DNA of 64,000 nucleotides from JBMTVN01 sp046047235 (GTDB taxonomy: Bacteria; Verrucomicrobiota; Verrucomicrobiia; Limisphaerales; JAHDYP01), in the NCBI GenBank assembly GCA_046047235.1, contig JBJOII010000007.1, positions 5,499 through 69,498 of the forward strand, given 5' to 3'. This document shows positions 17,010-25,968 of this stretch, piece after piece. A program made the position numbers and the translations under genes. How positions within the stretch are numbered: the stretch's first letter is position 1; each line of letters starts with the position of its first letter. Under the pieces are notes generated by a model, which worked only from the letters and a program-made list of their open reading frames with translations, had not been told where the DNA came from and did not search any database.

Positions 17010-19058
17010 TCAGGCCTGGGATGTGACGCGATCCAAAACCCCGATCAAGGCCCTCTCGTCAAAGGGCTTCCGCAATACCTCCGTCACCCCGGCCGCACTC
17101 AGCTCGTCGCGCAACTCATCATCCAAACGCCCCCCCATGGCCACAACAGGCAACGCCGATCGCATCTCCTTAAGCGCCTTGGCAAAAGCTACCCCATCCA
17201 TCCTCGGCATGTGAATGTCGGTCAAAACTACCGCCAGCGCATCGCGATGATCCACGGCCTTCACTAGCCCCTCCAACCCATCCGCCGCCACCATCACGCG
17301 AAAATTGAATCTCTCCAGCACCAACCGCGTCGATTCCCGAACCGCCGGCTCATCGTCCACCACCAAGGTCAACTGCCCCCCTCCGTCCAACTGCACCGGC
17401 ATCTCCACACCACCCACATGCGCAGCGCCAGCCTCGCCAACCGGCAGGTAAACCCGGAAGGCTGTGCCACGCCCCACCTTGGATTCCAACGTCAGAAATC
17501 CCCCGTGACTCTTCACAATCCCCGCCACACTCACCAAGCCCATGCCCGTACCCTTGTCCGGAGATTTCGTGGTGAAAAAGGGAGTGAATAATTTCTCCAT
17601 AACCGATGGCGGCATCCCCACCCCGGTGTCCACCACCTCCACCAACACATACTTCCCGGGCTTCCCATCCACAGTGCTGGCGGCAAATGTCTCATCCACC
17701 TGCACCAGCCTGGAACTCATCGATAGGGTGCCCCCTCGAGGCATCGCGTCCCGGGCATTAACACACAGGTTCAGCAATAATTGATGCAGCTGTGTGTCGT
17801 CCCCCAAACAAGTCGGCAACCCGGACTCAGCCTCCAGCACATACTGGATGTTCTTGGGAAAAGTGGACCGGATAATCGTCGAGATCTCATGGAACAACTT
17901 CGAAAAGTCTACCTCCATTCGCACGCCCTCGTTCCCCTTCCCAATCGTCAGCAACTGACGCACAACCGCTGACGCACGCTTCGCACTGTCCTCCAGGGTG
18001 TCCAGCAACTCCTTCTCCTGTGGCACCAAACCCCGCAAATACTCCAACACCAGCAGAATCGGGGTGAGGGAGTTGTTCAGGTCATGCGCCAGTCCACTGG
18101 CCAATAAGCCGATACTCTCCAAACGCTGGGTCCGCCGCTCCGCCTTCTCCCGCTCCAGCCGCTGGCTGATGTCCCTGACCAAAGCGACATAGCTCCTGCG
18201 CCCCGCTGTCAAATACACCCCTTGAATAACGGCTTCCACAGCCAGCAAAGCCCCGTTCTTCCGCTTCATCTCCCCCATCAGGCGGACCGAGCGAACCTTG
18301 CCCCCCTCCATTGGCCGCAAAGCCGCCTGCATGTCCCCTTCGCTCACTCCATCGAATAACTCAAGAAAACCAAGCCCACTCAAATCCTCACGCTCCCGCC
18401 CCAACTGACGCTCCGCTCCTTGATTGGCATATTCAACAACGTAGCCCTCCGGTGAAAAGATGATCACCGCATCCTCCATCGAATCCAAAGCGGCCATCGC
18501 CCGGCGCAATTCGCTGCTCTGCTCGGTCAGCCTCAAGGAAAGCCGCTTAGCATCCTCCAATGCCACTTTGTTCGACTGGAAGAGCTGGAGCATGTCCACC
18601 ACCGGGTCGTGCACTGCAAAATCATCATAGTGCAGACCAAAACGCACCAACTCCTCGGCATCAGTAAACCAGGGGGAACCAATGAAAACATAGACCCCAT
18701 GCTGACCCAGAAAGCGAATCTCCCCGCGCAACCTCAGCCGCAGGTGCTGGATCTCCAGAAGAAAGAAGCGCTTGCCATGCCGACGAATAAACTCCGGGCT
18801 CAACTCACCCCGCGGATAAACCGACAGGACTGCCTTCGAGACGTCCATACCCCGCTGGCAGTTCGGACAGAGCCGACGCAGCGCATATCCCAGCTGAGTC
18901 AGTCGCATGGAGTCATCAAAGGCAAAATGCCAGCGAAAGACATCAGCGAAATCCGCCGAGTTCAAACCCACGAAGTAGGTCATCTCCCCCGATGGCGAAT
19001 CGCCTTTCTCCCCCAAACCGCAAATCGGCTCCTGGTCCCCGCCGGCATTGGAGTTCAT
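17010..19058 (-). CDS. HNOBA-PAS hybrid histidine kinase with C-terminal receiver
   Basis: 682 residues. I chose ATG 19058 because AAGGGGGG lies just upstream; ATG 19091 is in frame. Residues ~39-155 carry an HNOBA-type domain (FRWHFAFDDSMRLTQLGYAL through the GSPWFTDAEELV region), the partner domain of H-NOX proteins also present in soluble guanylate cyclase. A short coiled coil and a PAS domain (~190-305) follow. Then come the HisKA H-box GLAHDLNNSLTPI (His ~325), N-box NLCVNARDAM, G1 VDTGVGMP and the TGMGL G2 box. A receiver occupies ~562-682 (VVDDEP, LTDIHMPRMDG, LRKPF); its usual Ser/Thr after the fourth strand appears to be Gly (VVAMGG). Lies 117 bp after an H-NOX gene, so it is very probably its NO-responsive output kinase. 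Confidence 0.93.
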   Translation of the reverse strand: MNSNAGGDQEPICGLGEKGDSPSGEMTYFVGLNSADFADVFRWHFAFDDSMRLTQLGYALRRLCPNCQRGMDVSKAVLSVYPRGELSPEFIRRHGKRFFLLEIQHLRLRLRGEIRFLGQHGVYVFIGSPWFTDAEELVRFGLHYDDFAVHDPVVDMLQLFQSNKVALEDAKRLSLRLTEQSSELRRAMAALDSMEDAVIIFSPEGYVVEYANQGAERQLGREREDLSGLGFLELFDGVSEGDMQAALRPMEGGKVRSVRLMGEMKRKNGALLAVEAVIQGVYLTAGRRSYVALVRDISQRLEREKAERRTQRLESIGLLASGLAHDLNNSLTPILLVLEYLRGLVPQEKELLDTLEDSAKRASAVVRQLLTIGKGNEGVRMEVDFSKLFHEISTIIRSTFPKNIQYVLEAESGLPTCLGDDTQLHQLLLNLCVNARDAMPRGGTLSMSSRLVQVDETFAASTVDGKPGKYVLVEVVDTGVGMPPSVMEKLFTPFFTTKSPDKGTGMGLVSVAGIVKSHGGFLTLESKVGRGTAFRVYLPVGEAGAAHVGGVEMPVQLDGGGQLTLVVDDEPAVRESTRLVLERFNFRVMVAADGLEGLVKAVDHRDALAVVLTDIHMPRMDGVAFAKALKEMRSALPVVAMGGRLDDELRDELSAAGVTEVLRKPFDERALIGVLDRVTSQA

Positions 19059-19175
19059 AGCCACCCCCCTTCGTTCAGGGACGCTGCCCACACCGCCCAG
19101 GCAAACCCAACGCCCCGCCCCGTCCCAAAATCAGTCCGGCAGTCAAAATGAAGCAGGCAGAGGAAATCCATCCAT

Positions 19176-19742
19176 TCACTCCTTGATTGCAGGATCCCAT
19201 TCCACCCGAAAGACATCATGGTCCTCAGCCGACTGCCGCATTTCAACATGCGTGACCAGAACCGGTGTGCCAAACATCTTCCCCAGACCCTGCATTAAGC
19301 CCACTACAAAGTAGGCCAGCCCCGGCCGATGTGAAAAATAGTGCAATTCCAGAAATCCACGCTCCGCATCCACGTTGCTCAACTCGAAGCGCGGCGGCGA
19401 AAGATAGGGAAAAACCATCCGAACCCGGTCATGAAAGTGAGGCAGGTGCTCCAGAAATTCTATGAAGGTAGTACCCGCAGCATGCATCAACCCCCCATAA
19501 CCCTCACTCGCCGTCACGAGGATCCAATGCTCCCCAAAACCAACCAGCAAATCGTCCACCGCAACACCCAAAACCCGCGCAGCAGCTGCAACCAAATCAT
19601 ACGTGATCCTGTCGTCGTAAGGATCCGTGCTGATAAACACCTCCACCTCAAGCTTTGCCTCCCGTTTGATCCGATTCCACACCTTCTCCCCATGGTGTTT
19701 GACCACCATCTCCTCCATCGCCTTGTTGATCATTCCATACAT
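19176..19742 (-). CDS. H-NOX haem nitric oxide sensor
   Basis: 188 residues, normal for a free-standing bacterial H-NOX. The start MYGMINKAMEEMV is the family N-terminus, preceded by GGGAG at seven bases. The proximal haem ligand is probably His104 in LPHFHDRVRMVFP. The propionate-binding YxSxR motif is present as YFSHR (135-139), and the PP of YLSPPRF corresponds to the haem-distorting proline region. Bacterial H-NOX proteins bind NO and, in facultative aerobes, usually lack the distal tyrosine that stabilises O2. They signal through an adjacent kinase, and here the HNOBA kinase follows directly. Adjacent to an octahaem nitrogen-type respiratory operon on the same strand. Confidence 0.95.
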   Translation of the reverse strand: MYGMINKAMEEMVVKHHGEKVWNRIKREAKLEVEVFISTDPYDDRITYDLVAAAARVLGVAVDDLLVGFGEHWILVTASEGYGGLMHAAGTTFIEFLEHLPHFHDRVRMVFPYLSPPRFELSNVDAERGFLELHYFSHRPGLAYFVVGLMQGLGKMFGTPVLVTHVEMRQSAEDHDVFRVEWDPAIKE

Positions 19743-19778
19743 CGCTGATCTCCCACTAACCCGTCACAGTGATCGCCC

Positions 19779-19808
19779 ATGACACCCCCTCAACGAGCAA
19801 CCTGTCAA
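19779..19808 (-). promoter_or_regulatory. Candidate promoter of the H-NOX/kinase pair
   Basis: On the minus strand TTGACA (19808-19803), an 18-base spacer and TGTCAT (19784-19779) lie 37 bases before the H-NOX start. The -35 is perfect and the -10 weak. It lies downstream of the porin terminator, suggesting the sensor pair is transcribed separately from the respiratory operon. Confidence 0.45.
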
Positions 19809-19848
19809 CAGACCATCGTCGTATATGCCTCGGACCCCCACCCCTCCC

Positions 19849-19885
19849 TAAAAAGCAAGCTCCGGAGGTTGATGACCTCCGGAGC
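19849..19885 (-). terminator. Rho-independent terminator of the respiratory operon
   Basis: An 11-bp perfect stem GCTCCGGAGGT (19859-19869) / ACCTCCGGAGC (19875-19885) with loop TGATG is followed on the minus strand by TTGCTTTTTA. It lies 26 bases after the porin stop. Confidence 0.85.
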
Positions 19886-19910
19886 AGTAGCAAAACCAAA
19901 CCGGATTCCT

Positions 19911-21248
19911 CTAGTAATTGAACTCACCCTGCAACCAGAAGCGATGGATATCAGGAATCCCTGAGTCGGCATCGTGATACGCATACTTCATCAGTCCGGT
20001 AAAATACTTGCCGAACTTCCGCGATACCACCGCGTCAATCTCATAGCCGTAGTCCAAGGCATCTTCGTGAGACCAGAACTTGTGCAGTTGAACCTGCAAC
20101 GGAATGTTGTAGGGCAGGGTCGTCCCCACCCGCACATACAGGTCCTGCAACCCGTTCGCCGGGGTTGTCAGGAATGAATCGGCCCAGCCGTTGTATTTGT
20201 GCAGCAAAGCCAGCGGCGTACGAAACGATGCACCGTTGTTACTCCCCAGCAACTCATACCCCGCGCCGGCATTCCAACCCTGATAACTCGCCCCTAAATC
20301 CGCCCCCACATACATGGCACTGTAATCATTCGGATTATCCCGTGCATCCGTCTGCCACGCCAGCTCACCCCGATAGTCCAGCTTCCACTCCTCACCCACC
20401 GGCACCTTCCCGGTCACGCTGCCACCCACGGTCGAGGACGAATTCGCCGGAGAATTGTCGAAGTCCAGAAAGTAACCATACCCGGTCACCTTCGCGGCCT
20501 CACTGAAACTGTAGGAGGCGTTCACTAAATGAGAGTCGGACCGCCAATTGCCATCCGGGTGTCCATCTCCCAGAACCCGATTCACCCGCGACACATAACC
20601 GTAAAAGAAGGTCGCGTTCTCCAGCGCCCGACTCTGCATTGTCAACCCGTCAAAGGTCTGCTGGTTCTGCCTCCAGTCCACATCCCCGACAAATCGCTGA
20701 CTGTCCAGGATGTAGTGCTGCCGGCCTCCCGCCAGGGTCGTGTCCCAACGTGTATAGCCCAACCACGCCTGGTTGATCTCCGTCGTCTCCGGATCCGCAA
20801 TCACCGTCCGATCCAGCTCGTCCGGATCCAACCCCGCCGGGTTATACGGCGCCCCAAGGCTCGTCACGTTCTCCGCCTCCAACATTCCCTGCAACCCATA
20901 CACAGGAGCAGTCGTAAACCCCAAACGCGGCCGTATCGTCACCGCATCCGATGCCTTCAACCCCTCCTGGTCCGCGTGCTCCCAACGCAACCGCGCGTTG
21001 AACGAGGCCTTGCCCTTGGTAAAGGCCTGCACCACCTCGTTCTCCAGCACCTTGTCCCAGGAGGTCTTCACCTTCGATTCAGCAGCTCCCGTTAATACCG
21101 GCGCTGAACCATCCCCCGCATCGGCCGCTGCCGCCGACCCCATCACCCCGGAAACACCAACCAGCGCCAGCGCCCATGCCGCCGCCCTCCGCCGTTGGAA
21201 CAACCCGTCGCTTTTCCGTGTCGCGTTAGTCTTCATGTTAAATCGCAT
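19911..21248 (-). CDS. Outer-membrane beta-barrel porin, alginate-export-like
   Basis: 445 residues. A signal peptide (WALALVGVSGVMGSAAAADA) precedes a short helical segment and a long beta-barrel with alternating hydrophobic strands, including FNARLRWEHAD, TTLAGGRQHYILDSQRFVGD and a final strand ending in GEFNY with a C-terminal aromatic. The GGRQHYILDSQRFVG pattern is typical of the alginate_exp-type porin family. It is the last gene of the cytochrome operon, 26 bp after the HAO-like gene, and is followed by a strong terminator. It probably admits small anionic or polar substrates such as nitrite, or hydroxylamine, to the periplasmic enzyme (inference from context). The start could also be ATG 21236. 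Confidence 0.87.
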   Translation of the reverse strand: MRFNMKTNATRKSDGLFQRRRAAAWALALVGVSGVMGSAAAADAGDGSAPVLTGAAESKVKTSWDKVLENEVVQAFTKGKASFNARLRWEHADQEGLKASDAVTIRPRLGFTTAPVYGLQGMLEAENVTSLGAPYNPAGLDPDELDRTVIADPETTEINQAWLGYTRWDTTLAGGRQHYILDSQRFVGDVDWRQNQQTFDGLTMQSRALENATFFYGYVSRVNRVLGDGHPDGNWRSDSHLVNASYSFSEAAKVTGYGYFLDFDNSPANSSSTVGGSVTGKVPVGEEWKLDYRGELAWQTDARDNPNDYSAMYVGADLGASYQGWNAGAGYELLGSNNGASFRTPLALLHKYNGWADSFLTTPANGLQDLYVRVGTTLPYNIPLQVQLHKFWSHEDALDYGYEIDAVVSRKFGKYFTGLMKYAYHDADSGIPDIHRFWLQGEFNY

Positions 21249-21274
21249 ATCGGATCAACACCCCTTCACCTTAG

Positions 21275-22768
21275 TCATTTCGCATAGCGCTTCTGGAACT
21301 CGCTCTGCCGCTCCTGACGCTCCTTGAGCTCCGCCTCGTCCATCTGGTTCAAGTACCAGCGGTGATTATCCGAGGCCAACAGCTCGTCAATCCGCTTCGA
21401 AAGCTTCTCAGCAGCCTCCTTCTTCACCACATCACTGGAAGCCCGACCCCGGTCAATCAAGGTCTCCAACTCGGGAATCATCTTCGAATAGAAGTGCTTC
21501 GCCACCTCATACGTCCCGTGCCAGTGGGTATAGTCCGGCCCCATCATCGAAGCCCCATGCCGCGCCCGCCGACCCTCATGATGCCAGATCTCAAACCAGG
21601 TCCATGCCAGCTCGTTGGCAAATTCAGCCTCACGCATCAACGGCTTCGCCAGGTTGTAAAGCTCGAGCCCGGGCTTCGCGAACTTCTCATGGTACTGGTC
21701 AATCAGCCCGTCATACTGCACGTAGAAGTTGTCCACCCACTGGTTCTCGTGGCAGTTCACACACACAGCCTTCATGTTCCCCCGCCGCGTCTCCCAATTC
21801 ACGTTCGCCCCCGGCAAACCCATCTTCGCATCACTCACCTCCGGCCGAACGGAAATCGCCGGCCGGTTGTTCCAGCTGATCCGCATCCCCACGTCATGCG
21901 TCACCGGCATCGCCGCCACGGCCGCGCGATCCTTTGTCGCAGGACGCGGCGGAGTCGCACTCATGTGACAGGTGGCACAGGTGGGCGCCCGGTTGTAGTC
22001 CTCTCCCACCACCCACTTCGAGGAATCCATGTTCAGTTCGTCCTCAAATGCCCGGAATGCCACCCCGTGCTTCGACTCATAGTAGATCTCAATCTGCGGA
22101 TGATCGGGCCCCATATGGCACTTGCCACAGTTGTCCGGATGCCTGGCCTGCTCCGCCGAGAATGAATGCCTGCTGTGACAGGCGGAACACGACCCCTCGG
22201 AACCATCCGGATTAATCCGCCCAATACCCGTGTTGGGCCAGGTCGCCGGATCCAATTTACCCCCCTCCAACACCTTCACCTCGCTCCCATGACACTGCCA
22301 GCAACCGTTCACGGCCGCAGCACTGACGCCCTTCGGAAACCCCGCCGTCACCATGCCCCGGTTGCCCTCCACCACCTCGGCCAGCACATTGTCCAGCGAC
22401 CCCATAATCCGCCCCCCCTTGGAATGATGCGAATGCGCAAACTCCTCCGCCTCCCGGGCATGGCAACGCGCACAATCCTTAGGCGATACAATGGTCGCAA
22501 TCCAGGCCCCCTCATGCTGGAACGCATCGGCATCACTCTCGTTCGCCATGTGACACTCGTAACATCCCACGTTCGCACGATGATGCTTGCTGTCACCCCA
22601 CTGCTGGTAAACCCCCGTCGTGTCCACCCGATGACACTCCAGACAAGCCGTGGTTTCTTTGGAAACCCCAGGCAATCCCCAGGCCTGGGCCCGGGCCGTG
22701 GTTGAAGCCCCCGTCGCCCAACACAGGGCAACCAGAAGGCCGCTAAGGATAACAGGTTGCTTTTTCAT
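21275..22768 (-). CDS. Octahaem c-type cytochrome, hydroxylamine oxidoreductase (HAO) family
   Basis: 497 residues with a signal peptide (VILSGLLVALCWATGASTTARA). Eight CXXCH motifs are visible in order: CLECH, CYECH, CARCH, CWQCH, CSACH, CGKCH, CATCH and CVNCH. The C-terminal helical region has GPDYTHWHGTYEVAKHFY, characteristic of the HAO family. Members oxidise hydroxylamine or hydrazine, or in the epsilon-type (eHao) reduce nitrite or hydroxylamine to ammonium; the difference depends on a tyrosine cross-linked to the catalytic haem, which I cannot place without alignment. Location with a quinone-reactive NrfD/ferredoxin pair favours a reductase fed by quinol (inference). Eight bases follow the NrfD stop, so the genes are co-transcribed. 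Confidence 0.93.
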   Translation of the reverse strand: MKKQPVILSGLLVALCWATGASTTARAQAWGLPGVSKETTACLECHRVDTTGVYQQWGDSKHHRANVGCYECHMANESDADAFQHEGAWIATIVSPKDCARCHAREAEEFAHSHHSKGGRIMGSLDNVLAEVVEGNRGMVTAGFPKGVSAAAVNGCWQCHGSEVKVLEGGKLDPATWPNTGIGRINPDGSEGSCSACHSRHSFSAEQARHPDNCGKCHMGPDHPQIEIYYESKHGVAFRAFEDELNMDSSKWVVGEDYNRAPTCATCHMSATPPRPATKDRAAVAAMPVTHDVGMRISWNNRPAISVRPEVSDAKMGLPGANVNWETRRGNMKAVCVNCHENQWVDNFYVQYDGLIDQYHEKFAKPGLELYNLAKPLMREAEFANELAWTWFEIWHHEGRRARHGASMMGPDYTHWHGTYEVAKHFYSKMIPELETLIDRGRASSDVVKKEAAEKLSKRIDELLASDNHRWYLNQMDEAELKERQERQSEFQKRYAK

Positions 22769-22776
22769 TTGCTTTC

Positions 22777-24033
22777 TCAGGATTCGCTAGTCTTTGCCAC
22801 TCTCTCAGAACCACTGCCGGGAGCTGTCGTGCCCCAGCGATGAAAATACGTCACCTCACCCGCCAGCACGGGAACCGATACCCGCACCAAAATCGTATAA
22901 ATCAACAACCCCCCAGCCCAGATCCCCAGACAAACCAGGGTCTCGTTTAAACTCGGAAAATACTCCACCACCTCGCCCAGGGGACTCGGAATAAACGCCG
23001 GAACAATCAAACCCATCCCCTTCTCAATCCAGATCCCCACAATCGCCAGAACACACGCCACGTTCAGGGTCCTCAACGCCCGCGACGCAGGCAGGACAAA
23101 CAGCAGCGTAGCCACACAGTTCATCGCAATCGCACTCCAAATCCAGGGCACCAGCGCACTCCGTCCCCCAAGCCCAAGGAACAGATAATGCGCCGAAGCC
23201 CCATGACCCGTGTCCGCGTAAAACTCCGTGAACACCTCGCACAACAGCAGGAACAGGTTGATGATCATCGCCACCTGCACAATCCGCCGTAGCGTAAACA
23301 ACGCATCATCACTCACCTGATGCCGCGTGAAATGACGCACCACCTGCAGGGTCAGGACGATAAACGCCGGCCCGGCCGCAAACGCACTCGCCAAAAACCG
23401 CGGAGCAATAATCGCCGAGTTCCAGAATGGCCGCCCTCCCAGCCCGACATAAAGGAATGCCGTGACGGTGTGAATGCTGATGGCCCACACAATCGCCACG
23501 AACACGAACGGTATGTAGAAAGCCTTCGACGGCTTTCTGCCACAATACGCGCAGTAAATCAGGTAACCGCAAATATGCAGGTTCAAGACCAGATAACCGT
23601 TCAACGCAATGACATCCCACGTCAGCATCGAGATCGGAAAGTTAAACCTCCATAGCAGGTGCATGAACCGGTCCGGCCGCCCCAAATCCACCATCACAAA
23701 CGCCAGACACATGAAGATCACCGATACCGCCAGCAACTCCCCGAAAATCACCACGTCGTGCAAATGCAGGTTCCGATACACATACACCGGAATCACCAGC
23801 ATCGCGGCAGCCGCAGCCAAGCCCACCAGATAAGTGAAGTTGGCGATGTACAACCCCCACGATACCTGGTCCGTCATCCCTGTGGTCACCAGCCCGTGCA
23901 CAAACTGCTGGCTGTATGCATGGATGCCCGCCAACACAAACAGCGTCAGCACAGTCATCCACAGGTGATATCTCCAGTCGCCGACAAAACTGAGCCGGAA
24001 ACAGTCCCAAAGAAATGCCAGGTATCGTTTCAT
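22777..24033 (-). CDS. NrfD/PsrC-family membrane quinol subunit
   Basis: 418 residues with about nine or ten hydrophobic segments, starting near MTVLTLFVLAGIHAYSQQF. The stretch MTDQVSWGLYIANFTYLVGL and the VMVDLGRPDRFMHLL loop (DLGRP) are hallmarks of NrfD/DsrP/HybB-type integral membrane proteins that exchange electrons with the quinone pool. The start overlaps the ferredoxin stop (ATGA), so the two are a fixed pair. It likely draws electrons from menaquinol for the ferredoxin and cytochromes, or passes them the other way. C-terminus ends with a polar cytoplasmic-type tail. No distinguishing feature shows proton pumping. Confidence 0.92.
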   Translation of the reverse strand: MKRYLAFLWDCFRLSFVGDWRYHLWMTVLTLFVLAGIHAYSQQFVHGLVTTGMTDQVSWGLYIANFTYLVGLAAAAAMLVIPVYVYRNLHLHDVVIFGELLAVSVIFMCLAFVMVDLGRPDRFMHLLWRFNFPISMLTWDVIALNGYLVLNLHICGYLIYCAYCGRKPSKAFYIPFVFVAIVWAISIHTVTAFLYVGLGGRPFWNSAIIAPRFLASAFAAGPAFIVLTLQVVRHFTRHQVSDDALFTLRRIVQVAMIINLFLLLCEVFTEFYADTGHGASAHYLFLGLGGRSALVPWIWSAIAMNCVATLLFVLPASRALRTLNVACVLAIVGIWIEKGMGLIVPAFIPSPLGEVVEYFPSLNETLVCLGIWAGGLLIYTILVRVSVPVLAGEVTYFHRWGTTAPGSGSERVAKTSES

Positions 24034-25046
24034 GCTGGTCTATGCGGATCCTCCGGAGCAGCGGGCTCGTGGTAACGGCTCCCCCGCTCGTCAAAATAAT
24101 AGAAAAACCGGGGCAACGTCCCCACGTCCTCCTTCAAGACATACACCCGCTTGTGCTTCAGGATGTAATGCACGTCGCTGTTCGGATCCAAAACATTGCC
24201 GAATTTGCGAGACCCCGTAGGACACACCTCCAAACAAGCCGGCAGCTTGCCCTCACGGGTGCGATGCAGACAAAACGTGCACTTCTCCATCACCCCCTTC
24301 GGCCTCGGCCGGTTGGAGAGATAACTCATGTTCGGGTTGATCTCGTCCGCCTTCAGCTTCGGCTCCGCAAAGTTGAACCGACGCGCCCAATAAGGACACG
24401 CCGCCTCGCAATACCGACACCCAATGCACCAGTCATAGTCGATCACGGTAATCCCGTCCGGCTCCTGCCAGGTCGCCTCCACCGGACACACCTTCACACA
24501 AGGCGGCTTGGCACACTGATGACACTGCACCGGCATATACCACTTGTCCGGCTTGGGCACCTGCTCGGGATCGTAATGATGATTCGCCGTCTCAACATCA
24601 ATGCTCCCCTTCTCCATCTCCAAGACCCGGATATACTGGATCTCCGGCGACCGGGACTGGTTGTTCTCCTTTACGCAGGCATGAACGCACTTCCGGCACC
24701 CGATGCACCGGCTGATGTTCAACCCGTAGACAAACTCCACCCCGTCCATCGGCGCAGGAGCGCCCACGGTCGCCGTCACCCCATACCGCGTCTTCACCTG
24801 CTCCTGAATCCGCGATAACACCCGCTCCTTGTCCTCAGGCGTCATCTCCTTGTAATGCTTCTGCAAAAACTCCTCTACGCTCGGCAAATCTTCATCGGTC
24901 AGGTGACGCAACGGTGCCATCGCGGCAGCCAATGCAGACAAACCCGCCGCCGCCGCCGCACCCTTCGCCAGGAAATCCCGGCGACTCATGTCGCCACCGC
25001 AGGAACCGGAACCAGCACAACCTGTTGAGGAGTCAGTCTTGCTCAT
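24030..25046 (-). CDS. Tat-exported four-cluster 4Fe-4S ferredoxin subunit
   Basis: 338 residues. An N-terminal Cys/Gly-rich extension is followed by a twin-arginine signal (MSRRDFLAKGAAAAAGL). Sixteen cysteines in four groups fit four [4Fe-4S] clusters: CIGCRKCVHAC, CHQCAKPPCVKVCP, CIGCRYCEAACP and CTFC...CLEVCP. This is the HybA/DsrO/NrfC type of electron-transfer subunit that pairs with NrfD proteins. It overlaps both neighbours by 4 bp. It should sit on the periplasmic face and link the membrane quinol protein to the multihaem cytochromes (established for the family; this partner set is inference). Confidence 0.93.
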   Translation of the reverse strand: MSKTDSSTGCAGSGSCGGDMSRRDFLAKGAAAAAGLSALAAAMAPLRHLTDEDLPSVEEFLQKHYKEMTPEDKERVLSRIQEQVKTRYGVTATVGAPAPMDGVEFVYGLNISRCIGCRKCVHACVKENNQSRSPEIQYIRVLEMEKGSIDVETANHHYDPEQVPKPDKWYMPVQCHQCAKPPCVKVCPVEATWQEPDGITVIDYDWCIGCRYCEAACPYWARRFNFAEPKLKADEINPNMSYLSNRPRPKGVMEKCTFCLHRTREGKLPACLEVCPTGSRKFGNVLDPNSDVHYILKHKRVYVLKEDVGTLPRFFYYFDERGSRYHEPAAPEDPHRPA

Positions 25047-25696
25047 TGTTCATGCCCTCCTGAATGCCCAGCCTCACCCGAATCCAGCCGAAGTGGATCC
25101 CTCACACCATCATGCACCGGCAAATACGGCACCCCCATCCTCAGGGTGTTCGGCCCCGGCGCAGGCTCAAGCGCCTGAAACGGAGGACTGTGCGGATCAT
25201 GACACTCAATGCAGCGTCTCTTGGTCTGCTCCCCACGTGCCGTGTCCCAGTAACCATTGACCCGACCATGTGAACCCGCCAGCCAATCGCGATACACCGG
25301 CCCATGACACTTGCCGCACAAAAGCTGCGGCTGGTTCCAGGGAATCACCCCGCCAGCGTCATCCACAAATGCATCACGCTCCTTGGGATGATGACAGTTG
25401 AAGCACCGCGTGTTGATCCCGTGCCGCAACTCGATCTCGGTGTGCTGCCCCAGTTTGCGCACTGTCTCGGCCGGCGATGGAATGATCCGATGACAATCGC
25501 TGCAGCGATAGGTGTAACCCGCCACCGCATAAGTCGGCTGCAGCTTCGGCTGACGCACGGGAGCCGGATCAGTGAATTTTGGCGCCACCAAAACCGCACC
25601 AGCCATCTGGCTCTCGTAAGGAAGCGGGTCCAACACCAAAACGACCGCCGCCCCCGCCAGCAACAAAGCCACCCAGTAACCGGATCTCTGCTTCAT
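25043..25696 (-). CDS. Membrane-anchored tetrahaem cytochrome c (cytochrome c3-like)
   Basis: 217 residues. A strong GGAGG lies seven bases before ATG 25696. The N-terminal hydrophobic segment (VALLLAGAAVVLVLDPL) looks like an uncleaved anchor. Four haem motifs follow: CSDCH, CFNCH, CGKCH and CIECH. The sequence after the last haem (CIECHDPHSPPF) is typical of cytochrome c3/NapC-like electron carriers found with NrfD-ferredoxin pairs. It is the first gene of the five-gene operon, so it probably connects the ferredoxin/NrfD pair to the octahaem enzyme. Its precise place in the chain is inference. The stop overlaps the ferredoxin start. Confidence 0.9.
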   Translation of the reverse strand: MKQRSGYWVALLLAGAAVVLVLDPLPYESQMAGAVLVAPKFTDPAPVRQPKLQPTYAVAGYTYRCSDCHRIIPSPAETVRKLGQHTEIELRHGINTRCFNCHHPKERDAFVDDAGGVIPWNQPQLLCGKCHGPVYRDWLAGSHGRVNGYWDTARGEQTKRRCIECHDPHSPPFQALEPAPGPNTLRMGVPYLPVHDGVRDPLRLDSGEAGHSGGHEQ

Positions 25697-25835
25697 CGGC
25701 TGTCCTCCTCACAAACACGCAGTTTCCCCGCCGGGCTTCTCACGCCCACTCCTGCGAGCAAACAGTTCTGGTATGAAGTCGAACTCTGCATGTCGTCGTT
25801 GATGCAGAGACTAAGAAAAACCAACGGGAAGGTTT

Positions 25836-25849
25836 TTGACCTGAATCAA
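25836..25849 (-). promoter_or_regulatory. FNR/DNR-like operator upstream of the cytochrome operon
   Basis: TTGACCTGAATCAA is a near-perfect match to the FNR/DNR family box TTGAT/C-N4-ATCAA, 140 bp upstream of the tetrahaem start. On the minus strand a weak -10-like TAGTCT lies where class II activation (-41.5) predicts. No other promoter-like feature stands out in the 25697-25968 gap. Confidence 0.55.
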
Positions 25850-25968
25850 GCTATCCGCCCTTTTTCGAAGTTCTGAAATCCCCGCAAAGCCAGCACCGCC
25901 ACCAGGGAATAGCCACCGGCAACAAGAGGATCACCTGAGAGAAAATCGGAAGATTAAACCCGAAAGTG

